Positions 1 to 6,439 of a DNA stretch of 9,479 nt are shown here, piece by piece. The stretch is from Anaerolineales bacterium (GTDB lineage Bacteria > Chloroflexota > Anaerolineae > Anaerolineales > Villigracilaceae): positions 1-9,479 of the forward strand of contig JAICQC010000168.1 of the NCBI GenBank assembly GCA_025938055.1, in the 5' to 3' direction. Under the pieces are notes generated by a model that ran no database searches, was not told the origin of the DNA, and was given only the letters and a program-made list of their open reading frames with translations. Positions within the stretch are counted from its first letter, which is position 1. Every line of letters begins with the position of its first letter. A program made the position numbers and the translations under genes.

Positions 1-1
1 T

Positions 2-1255
2 GTCCACATCGATCTGATGGGTATCCCATTGCCAGGTAGAAAAGACTGGTTCTTCACGCCTGTGCCTTTCTGCCTTGCCATGCAAGCCCCGAACGGATGG
101 CTTTCTCTGGGTGTTGAGGCCGCGGCGGGTCAGAATCGCTGGACTGAATATGCTTACCACGGCAAGCTCGGCGCCTTTCATCTATCGCTTGCCTACGACG
201 GCCAGACGGCGGTTAACGGTTCCTACCAGTTGCCCGCCATTGGCTTTGACTTTGCAGATGAAGAATATGCAGCATTGGAAAAACATGTCAAAGCGTTCTC
301 CGCTATTCAGCCTCCTGCTCAGGTTTCGCGCGGTGAGAAGGTAACGCCAAAGTGGTGGCACACGCCGATTTTCTGTGGCTGGGGAGCGCAGTGTTATCTG
401 GCTTCCTGCGAAGCCGGACACGCTCCCGATTATGCTCGGCAGGATGTTTATGAGAACCTGCTGCAGGCGCTGGAGGCTAAGGACGTGGATCCCGGCATCG
501 TTGTCCTTGACGATAAATGGCAGTACACCTACGGGGAAAACCGTGTGGACAAGAATAAATGGGCCGACTTACCGGGTTTCATTGCCCGGCAGCATGCCCG
601 GGGACGGAAAGTTCTTCTGTGGCTAAAAGCCTGGGATGCCGAGGGATTGCCTGTCGAGGAATGCATCACCAACACAGCCGGTACATCAATTGCCTGCGAC
701 CCCTCCAACCCGGCTTACGAGCGCCGCTTGCGGGCATCAGTTCAGCATATGATCTCTACACAGAGCTGTGATGCAGATGGTTTCAAGATTGATTTCACCG
801 CCCGCATTCCCTCCGGCCCCGGGCTGAATCTTCACGGCGATGTATGGGGTCTGGAACTGATGCGCCTGTACCTGACCATTCTGTACTCGGAGGCAAAACG
901 CGTCAAACCGGACGCCTTGATCATGACGCACACGCCGCATCCCTACCTGGAGGATGTGGTCGATATGATTCGATTGAACGACATCAACGTCGGGCGGGAT
1001 ATTAACCAGTCCATGACTCATCGCGCCCGGGTAGCGGCAATCGCCTGCCCGAACGTGAGCATAGACACCGACGATTGGCCGATGCCCGGTAAAGCTGCCT
1101 GGCGGACGTACATGCGCCTGCAGCCGGACCTGGGCGTCCCATCGTTATATTATTCTACTCACATCGATTCGACCGGAGAGGCGCTGGAAGCGGAAGATTA
1201 CCGCCTGATCCGTGAAACCTGGGCGAAGTATCGTGATCGGTCACAACAAGGATAA
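2..1255 (+). CDS. Alpha-galactosidase-like glycoside hydrolase (clan GH-D, GH36-type), 5' end missing
   Basis: Probable retaining exo-glycosidase acting on alpha-galactosides or related alpha-linked sugars. The reading frame is open back to the window edge, and the ATG at 17 has no Shine-Dalgarno sequence, so the true start is probably upstream. Numbering from that ATG, residues 1-80 look like the end of an N-terminal beta domain, and residues about 110-400 form a TIM barrel. The segment DGFKIDF (255-260 region) carries the K-x-D strand signature of clan GH-D, making Asp259 the likely nucleophile. RLND (319-322) supplies Asp322 as likely acid/base. LDDKWQ (165-169) and LLWLKAW (200-206) resemble substrate-binding strand ends of the same clan. 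The gene ends four bases before the GH35 start and is clearly co-transcribed with it. No signal peptide can be judged because the N-terminus is absent. Exact family (GH36, GH27 or GH31-like) and sugar specificity are inferred; the glycosidase call itself is firm. Confidence 0.78.
   Translation, partial: VHIDLMGIPLPGRKDWFFTPVPFCLAMQAPNGWLSLGVEAAAGQNRWTEYAYHGKLGAFHLSLAYDGQTAVNGSYQLPAIGFDFADEEYAALEKHVKAFSAIQPPAQVSRGEKVTPKWWHTPIFCGWGAQCYLASCEAGHAPDYARQDVYENLLQALEAKDVDPGIVVLDDKWQYTYGENRVDKNKWADLPGFIARQHARGRKVLLWLKAWDAEGLPVEECITNTAGTSIACDPSNPAYERRLRASVQHMISTQSCDADGFKIDFTARIPSGPGLNLHGDVWGLELMRLYLTILYSEAKRVKPDALIMTHTPHPYLEDVVDMIRLNDINVGRDINQSMTHRARVAAIACPNVSIDTDDWPMPGKAAWRTYMRLQPDLGVPSLYYSTHIDSTGEALEAEDYRLIRETWAKYRDRSQQG
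1248..1252 (+). promoter_or_regulatory. Ribosome binding site of the GH35 gene
   Basis: AAGGA lies seven bases upstream of the ATG at 1260. It decides the start against an in-frame ATG at 1212, which would lie inside the upstream gene and add 16 residues with no family resemblance. Confidence 0.7.
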
Positions 1256-1259
1256 AGAA

Positions 1260-3311
1260 ATGACTACGGTCAGGATTGCAGAGAAGAAAATCTGGGTGGA
1301 CGACGTTGGTATTTCCCTGCTGAGTGGGGAGGTACATTACTGGAGGATCGACCCGGCTAACTGGCTGCCCGCCCTGCGGCGTGTGCGTGAAATGGGTTTG
1401 CAGGTGATCGCCACCTATGTTTGCTGGGATTTCCATGAGATTGAACCGGGGCGCTACGACTTCCGCGGCGAGACTGATCCGCGTCGCAATCTGCTCGGTT
1501 TTCTCGACCTGTTGACCGCCGAAGGTTTCTGGATCATTCTGCGCCCCGGCCCTTATATCTACAGCGAGTGGCGTAACAATGGCGTTCCGGACGATGCCGC
1601 CCGAATGCACCGCCTTGACCTTGCTTTTCAGGAACGGGCAGAACCATATATGCAGGCTGTCGTGGAGGTTACTCAACCTTATCTGGCGACGCACGGAGGA
1701 CGCGTTATCCTGTGGCAAGCCGAGAATGAGATTGACCCCTGGCTGCACTGGTACACTGAGCAGCTCGGGCTGGGACAGAAGACGGGTCCCTTCCATGACT
1801 TTCTGCATCACCGGTACGGCGACGTAACCAGCCTGAATACTGCCTGGGGCACGGCGTACGTCTCCATAGAGGACGCGCGCGCCGTCTCGGAAATGTTCCC
1901 AACCCAGCCAGACCTCTTGCGTCGTTATCTGGATTTTGCCCGCTTCCAACATTGGTACGTTACACAGGTGGCAGACTGGGCGGTAAAGAGATACCGCAAC
2001 TATGGAGTAGATGTGCCCATCTATCTGAATGCCTACAGTGGCGTGGCCATCCAGCCCTGGGCAGAATTCGAATCGCTCGCGGATCTCGCCGGACCAGATA
2101 TCTATCCTTCGCGGGAGTTGGCTCTGCGCGACGATGAGCATCGCAAAATGATGGAAGCTGTTCGCTTCTCGCGGACGTACTCCCTCCTGCCTTACATTCC
2201 TGAATTCGAGTCCGGTATCTGGCACGACTGGCTGGCGGACGTGGGCAGCCTGCCTCCCAATCATTACAGGATGATCTGCCTGTCAGCGCTTCTGGCGGGC
2301 GCAGCGGGCTGGAACTGGTATATGCTGGTGAATCGTGATAACTGGTACCAGTGTCCCATCAACGAGTGGGGACGAACTCGCCCCGATCTATTTCAAGTGT
2401 TCCAGCAGGTAACATCGCTCTATCATGAGATCGAGCCTGCCTCGCTGGTCAAATTGACCAATACAGCCATTACCTTCGATGTACTGCAGCGTGGCACCGA
2501 GCGCCCCGGTCAGGAACTACTCCAATCCCTGTATCAGGCGGATATCGATTACGAATTTTATGATGTCGATCGGGAGAACTGTGACCAGCCCATCTTATTC
2601 TATGCTGGCGGGAGCTGGCTCTCAGCAGATGCACAGGCACATTTGAAGGCATACATAGAGTCCGGCGGGCATCTGGTCTGTCTGGGTTCTTACCCGCGGT
2701 TGGATGACAACCTGCGCCCGCTGAACCTTCTCGGAATCCAAGAGCCGCCAGGTATCGTCAGTGGTTCGCCGGGCCAGTTGTGGATGGATGTTCTGGATAG
2801 CAGGATTAAAAGTTCGTGGGCGTTTAATTATTCTGAAACGCCGGGCACACCGATTACGGCGACGCGCCTGGCGCCTGGCAACCAAACGGCAGAGGAGCTG
2901 AGTCTACAAATGGGCTTGCAGGCTGGTTCGCAATACACGGTTGGTTATACCGAGCCGCGTGGCAATGGCCGCTTCACCATGATTGGACTCTTGCCCTCCC
3001 CACCTTTAATGCTTGCGTTCTACCATCACCTGAATGTGCGTGTTCCCAGTCGTTCGCTCACTCCAGGCGTATCCACCGCCCTCTTCCGTCGAGAGGCTGA
3101 TCTCTACCTGCTTGCGGTCAACCACGGAGATGAAGATAAAATTGCCGAGGTCATACTCGATAGGGATTTTGAGAAGAGCCCGTATAAGCAAGCGCGCAAC
3201 CTCATCAGCGGCCAGGAGTGGGCGGTCAACCTGCGCGAGTCCAACCGCCTGGTCTTGCCACTCCCGCGCAAAGATGGTGTCATCCTGCATCTTCAAGGGA
3301 GAGACCTGTGA
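1260..3311 (+). CDS. Beta-galactosidase, glycoside hydrolase family 35
   Basis: Removes terminal beta-linked galactose from oligosaccharides by a retaining mechanism. The 683-residue product shows the GH35 hallmarks in order: GEVHYWRI (23-30), the strand LRPGPYIYSEW (94-104), and QAENEID (153-159), where Glu157 is the expected acid/base. PEFESGIW (314-321) follows, with Glu315 the expected nucleophile. The TIM barrel spans about residues 10-370. A following segment near 440-490 (LFYAGGSW, ESGGHLVCLGS) resembles the Rossmann-like, amidotransferase-type domain seen behind the barrel in GH42-type galactosidases. The last about 150 residues look beta-rich. There is no N-terminal signal peptide, so it is probably cytoplasmic. 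It starts four bases after the upstream glycosidase stops, and its stop overlaps the next start (GTGA), suggesting translational coupling. Family assignment is strong; beta-galactosidase is the commonest activity, but other beta-exoglycosidase specificities are possible. Confidence 0.9.
   Translation: MTTVRIAEKKIWVDDVGISLLSGEVHYWRIDPANWLPALRRVREMGLQVIATYVCWDFHEIEPGRYDFRGETDPRRNLLGFLDLLTAEGFWIILRPGPYIYSEWRNNGVPDDAARMHRLDLAFQERAEPYMQAVVEVTQPYLATHGGRVILWQAENEIDPWLHWYTEQLGLGQKTGPFHDFLHHRYGDVTSLNTAWGTAYVSIEDARAVSEMFPTQPDLLRRYLDFARFQHWYVTQVADWAVKRYRNYGVDVPIYLNAYSGVAIQPWAEFESLADLAGPDIYPSRELALRDDEHRKMMEAVRFSRTYSLLPYIPEFESGIWHDWLADVGSLPPNHYRMICLSALLAGAAGWNWYMLVNRDNWYQCPINEWGRTRPDLFQVFQQVTSLYHEIEPASLVKLTNTAITFDVLQRGTERPGQELLQSLYQADIDYEFYDVDRENCDQPILFYAGGSWLSADAQAHLKAYIESGGHLVCLGSYPRLDDNLRPLNLLGIQEPPGIVSGSPGQLWMDVLDSRIKSSWAFNYSETPGTPITATRLAPGNQTAEELSLQMGLQAGSQYTVGYTEPRGNGRFTMIGLLPSPPLMLAFYHHLNVRVPSRSLTPGVSTALFRREADLYLLAVNHGDEDKIAEVILDRDFEKSPYKQARNLISGQEWAVNLRESNRLVLPLPRKDGVILHLQGRDL
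3296..3301 (+). promoter_or_regulatory. Ribosome binding site of the racemase-fold gene
   Basis: AGGGAG lies six bases before a GTG at 3308, inside the last codons of the GH35 gene. It supports the GTG that overlaps the GH35 stop and argues against a longer in-frame extension from 3218. Confidence 0.65.
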
Positions 3312-4000
3312 CGAAACTCGCCATCATCCATACTACGTCTGCCACAGTGGAGCCCTTGAAAGCTCTCGCCCTCGAAATGCTGCTTGGCTGCGAAGTGGTC
3401 AACTTTGTTGACGATTCGATCTTGCCCCAGCTGGCACGTAACGGCGCAAATCTCGCGGACGTCGAAGAGCGCTTGACGCACTATGCGCGTTTTGCTGAGC
3501 AGGTGGGTGGTGAAGTCATTCTGGAAGCCTGTTCTTCTGTAGGCGAGCTCGTACCCAAAATGGAGAGCGCCGTGTCCATCCCCGTCGTGCGCATTGACGA
3601 GGCCATGGCGGAAGAAGCTGTGCGCCGCGGGGCGCGCCTGGGTGTGGCAGCCACACTGGCGACTACTCTTCAGCCTACTACTCGTCTCCTGCATGCCAAG
3701 GCTCAGGCGGCTGGCAAGCAAGTGCAGATCACGCCGCTTCTCATCGAGGGCGCTTACCAAAAGCTCATGGCTGGAGACCGGGAAGGACACGACAAGCTAC
3801 TTCTTGAAAAATTAAGAGAATTGGCGCGTGATGCAGATGTGGTCGTGCTGGCGCAGGCTTCCATGGCGCGTGTGCTGCCCAGCCTGCCTGCCGCCGAACA
3901 GGACAAATTCCTGAGTAGCCCGCGGTTTGCCATGCGACAAGTGAGGGACATTGTTTCCCGCTCGTCTTCCCCCGCTCGATCACAGCAGGATGAATACTAG
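3308..4000 (+). CDS. Aspartate/glutamate racemase-fold protein
   Basis: A 230-residue member of the Asp/Glu/hydantoin racemase superfamily; substrate unknown. The N-terminal segment HTTSATVEP (8-16) matches the small, hydroxyl-rich first loop. EACSSVGEL (73-81) carries the active-site Cys75. GARLGVAATLAT (108-119) is the typical start of the second half-domain. The second catalytic cysteine is expected in the segment LAQASMA (181-187), but glutamine (Gln183) is there instead. The only other cysteine is Cys28, away from both motifs. Two-base racemization as in glutamate racemase is therefore doubtful; a one-cysteine reaction (epimerase, isomerase or decarboxylase type) is an inference. The GTG start overlaps the GH35 stop by three bases and has a good ribosome binding site. 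The kinase gene follows after nine bases. Its place among sugar genes suggests a sugar-derived substrate, not cell-wall D-amino acid supply. The last about 14 residues are polar and probably disordered. Confidence 0.85.
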   Translation: MTKLAIIHTTSATVEPLKALALEMLLGCEVVNFVDDSILPQLARNGANLADVEERLTHYARFAEQVGGEVILEACSSVGELVPKMESAVSIPVVRIDEAMAEEAVRRGARLGVAATLATTLQPTTRLLHAKAQAAGKQVQITPLLIEGAYQKLMAGDREGHDKLLLEKLRELARDADVVVLAQASMARVLPSLPAAEQDKFLSSPRFAMRQVRDIVSRSSSPARSQQDEY

Positions 4001-4003
4001 AGG
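3999..4003 (+). promoter_or_regulatory. Ribosome binding site of the FGGY kinase gene
   Basis: AGAGG overlaps the stop of the upstream gene and lies six bases before a TTG at 4010. This favours TTG over the in-frame GTG at 4022, which has only a poor match upstream. Confidence 0.55.
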
Positions 4004-4009
4004 CTTGCT

Positions 4010-5530
4010 TTGGCATCTGATGTGACTATCCTTGCTGTTGACATCGGCACCACCCATTGCAAAGCAGGACTCTTTGCATTGGATGGAACTGCCTTAAGCA
4101 TCGCTACTCACCCAATGGTAGTCCGCCGCGCCTCCTCCGGGGAGTCCTATTTCGACCCGGAGGCGTTATGGACGACGGCCTGTGCTGTGATTCAGAAGGC
4201 GGCAGCCTCAGCAAGTTCGATCGCTGCCATCGGGATTGCCAGCATGGCAGAGACCGGCTTACTGGTGGACCGCCGGACGGGCGAGCCCCGTTCTTTTTTT
4301 GTCCCATGGTTCGATACCGCTGCGCAGTCCCAGGCTGATCTCATCTGCCGCCATTCTGACCCGTTGGAGCGCTACCTGAAGACAGGATTGCGCGTTAGCT
4401 TCAAGTGTAGTCTCGCAAAAGTGCTCTGGCTGCGGGAGAGGGATGCGAGTCTACTGGAGGGAGCCATTTGGTTGTCGGCGGCTGATTACATTGCATACCG
4501 GATGACCGGTAAATTTGGCACGGATCGTTCCCTGGCCGGATATACATTTGCCTTCCGGGTGGATCAGCATGCCTGGGATGCAGATTGGCTGCGAGAATGG
4601 CATCTCGACCCCGACTTGTTCCCTCCTGCTAACCCGAGCGGGATGGCGGTGGGAGGCATCCAATCAGATGTGGCAGCAGCCCTGGGGTTGACCGCAGATA
4701 TTCCGGTAGCCGTCTGTGGGCACGATCACGCCACAGCCGCCTTTGCCATGAATGTGACCTCGCCCGGTAAAGTATTCGATTCGATGGGCACTGCCGAGAC
4801 TCTCATTGGCGCGCTGCCCGAGCGCCCACTGACGGAGGACGATTTCCGCTCTGGATTAATTTATGGCTGTCATGTGGCGCGCGAACGCGGCTACTGGCTG
4901 GGAAGCCTGTCGGCATCCGGTGGTTCGGTGGAGTGGTTGCGGACGCAATTGAGCCATAAACCCCTTTCGTACAGCGAGATCGATGCGCTTCTGGCAAGCG
5001 CCCAAGCAGAGCCGACCGGAATTTTATATTTTCCCTACCTCGTGGGCAGCGGACCGCCGCACACCGACCCGCTTGTACGCGGCGCTTTTGTTGGGCTTTC
5101 CGCATCTCATGGACGCGCCGACCTGCTGAAGGCAGTCCTTGAGGGCACAGCCTACGAGGTGGAATTTATTCGTCAGACTGGCGAACATATCACCGGCCAG
5201 CCGATTCCGACCCTGGTGACTGCCGGAGGCGGCACGCGGAACCGCGCCTGGCTGCAGATCAAAGCCGATGTTTCGGGCTGCCGCATCGAGGCTTCAGCGG
5301 AACCGGAGGCTACCTTACTGGGTGCAGCCCTGGTCGTTGGGATCGGCAGCGGCATTTACGCCAGCGAGGCAGAGGCGTTTGCAGGCTTATACCCGAATCC
5401 AGTAGAAGTCTTCGTGCCAGATCGTGAGCGTTATACGATCTACCGGAATTTGTACGAGCAGGGTTATCTACTCTTACAGAAAGCATTGAGGCAGCATTTC
5501 AATGGAAAAGAATCTTCGGGATGTGAATGA
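4010..5530 (+). CDS. FGGY-family carbohydrate kinase
   Basis: ATP-dependent sugar kinase, 506 residues, the usual length for the family. The N-terminal domain opens with the phosphate loop AVDIGTTHCKAG (9-20). CGHDHATAAF (236-245) holds the likely catalytic base Asp239. FDSMGTAET (256-264) and SASGGSVEWL (301-310) belong to the second actin-like domain. TAGGGTRNRAW (404-414) is the adenosine-binding signature near the C-terminus, followed by EPEATLLGAAL (431-441). FGGY kinases phosphorylate ketoses, polyols or sugar acids (xylulose, rhamnulose, fuculose, erythritol, gluconate). The sequence does not resemble glycerol kinase or any single subgroup closely enough for me to name the substrate. 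The aldolase gene starts 29 bases before this one ends, so the pair is probably translated together and the kinase product is probably what the aldolase cleaves. The start is TTG; GTG at 4022 would remove four residues without touching the phosphate loop. Confidence 0.92.
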   Translation: MASDVTILAVDIGTTHCKAGLFALDGTALSIATHPMVVRRASSGESYFDPEALWTTACAVIQKAAASASSIAAIGIASMAETGLLVDRRTGEPRSFFVPWFDTAAQSQADLICRHSDPLERYLKTGLRVSFKCSLAKVLWLRERDASLLEGAIWLSAADYIAYRMTGKFGTDRSLAGYTFAFRVDQHAWDADWLREWHLDPDLFPPANPSGMAVGGIQSDVAAALGLTADIPVAVCGHDHATAAFAMNVTSPGKVFDSMGTAETLIGALPERPLTEDDFRSGLIYGCHVARERGYWLGSLSASGGSVEWLRTQLSHKPLSYSEIDALLASAQAEPTGILYFPYLVGSGPPHTDPLVRGAFVGLSASHGRADLLKAVLEGTAYEVEFIRQTGEHITGQPIPTLVTAGGGTRNRAWLQIKADVSGCRIEASAEPEATLLGAALVVGIGSGIYASEAEAFAGLYPNPVEVFVPDRERYTIYRNLYEQGYLLLQKALRQHFNGKESSGCE

Positions 5531-6428
5531 TAAATCAATCAGACCAAGAACCCTGAGTGAGGTTCTGCCGCTTGCCGAGCGCGGCGGGTACGCTGTAGGC
5601 TCCTTCTCGCCTCGCACGACTGCCATGATCAAGCCCATCTTATGCGCCGGGCAGGCTGCACGTTCGCCGTTGATCGTGCAGATCTCTCAGAAAGAACTGG
5701 CTCGCTACCAGATCACTCCGCGCCGCTTCGCGGATGAATTCTTCGCGCAGGTGGAAGCGGAACACATCACCGTTCCGGTCGTACTGCACCTCGACCATAC
5801 CAAAGAGTTCCCCGTGATTCAGGATGCCATTGCCGCCGGTTTTAGCTCCGTGATGATTGATGCCTCCGAAAAACCGTTGGACGAAAACATCAGCATTTCA
5901 CGGCAAGTGGTCGAATATGCTCATGCCCGTGGCGTTTCGGTCGAGGCGGAACTGGGACGCATCGGGACGACCGATTTTGTCGAGACCGAGAGCGATGAGG
6001 AGCTATACACAAAACCAGAAGAAGCCGAACGCTTCGTGCGCGAAACCAGTGTAGATGCCCTGGCGGTCTCCGTGGGTACCGCCCATGGAGTGTACACCGT
6101 CCGCCAGCCTCGAGTTGACATCCCGCGATTGCGCGCCATCCGCGCCCTCACGCCTGTCCATCTCGTGCTGCACGGAGGTTCGGGCGTCCCGGCAGAGATG
6201 ATGCAAGCCGCTATCCAGTTGGATGGTGGCGGGGTAAGTAAGGTCAACATCGCCACCGATCTCGAGCTGGCTGCCCTAACAGCCCTGGGGCGAGACCAAT
6301 ACCTTACTGACGCTGAAATGGACGCGCAGCCTCCAGAGCAGAAGGAACTGGCGCAGGCTGCAGTCGAGCGGACCGTGACGGAAAAGATTCACAATTTCCT
6401 CAGGAGCAATGGCAGGCTCCCGGCGTGA
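5502..6428 (+). CDS. Class II (zinc-dependent) ketose-bisphosphate-type aldolase
   Basis: Cleaves a phosphorylated ketose into dihydroxyacetone phosphate and an aldehyde, or runs the reverse reaction. The 308-residue (beta/alpha)8 barrel has the class II signature throughout. LHLDHT (95-100) gives the catalytic Asp98 and zinc ligand His99. VEAELGRIG (147-155) supplies the conserved acidic residues. GTAHGVY (192-198) gives zinc ligand His195, and LHGGSG (223-228) gives His224. KVNIATDL (247-254) is the phosphate-binding strand and resembles tagatose- and fructose-bisphosphate aldolases of the GatY/Fba group. The ATG at 5502 lies inside the kinase gene, with GAGG ten bases upstream; an in-frame GTG at 5523 is an alternative start that would remove seven N-terminal residues. 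The exact substrate is unknown. Pairing with an FGGY kinase, not a PfkB-type tagatose-6-phosphate kinase, argues against the standard tagatose pathway. The stop is followed almost directly by the metallo-hydrolase gene. Confidence 0.92.
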   Translation: MEKNLRDVNDKSIRPRTLSEVLPLAERGGYAVGSFSPRTTAMIKPILCAGQAARSPLIVQISQKELARYQITPRRFADEFFAQVEAEHITVPVVLHLDHTKEFPVIQDAIAAGFSSVMIDASEKPLDENISISRQVVEYAHARGVSVEAELGRIGTTDFVETESDEELYTKPEEAERFVRETSVDALAVSVGTAHGVYTVRQPRVDIPRLRAIRALTPVHLVLHGGSGVPAEMMQAAIQLDGGGVSKVNIATDLELAALTALGRDQYLTDAEMDAQPPEQKELAQAAVERTVTEKIHNFLRSNGRLPA

Positions 6429-6439
6429 CTCCGGAGATC

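Noticed and set aside
1212..1259. N-terminal extension of the GH35 gene to an upstream ATG
   Set aside because: It lies inside the preceding gene, has no good ribosome binding site, and the added residues do not resemble the family; the ATG at 1260 has AAGGA at ideal spacing.
1155..2264. Long open frame on the - strand opposite the GH35 gene
   Set aside because: Its translation has no recognisable motif, and it lies fully across well-supported + strand glycosidase genes; it is a shadow of their codon bias.
3218..3307. N-terminal extension of the racemase-fold gene into GH35
   Set aside because: The superfamily starts with a beta strand at the TKLAIIHTT segment, directly after the GTG at 3308, which has its own ribosome binding site.
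3293..3790. Open frame of 165 codons on the - strand opposite the racemase-fold gene
   Set aside because: No motif, no ribosome binding site of note, and complete overlap with a conserved gene.
4294..4300. Run of seven T residues as a possible terminator or frameshift site
   Set aside because: There is no GC-rich hairpin before it, and the kinase frame reads through with conserved sequence on both sides.
4010..5530. Naming the kinase xylulokinase or glycerol kinase
   Set aside because: The generic FGGY motifs are clear, but the catalytic segment GHDHATAA and the neighbours do not match one characterised subgroup well enough to name the substrate.
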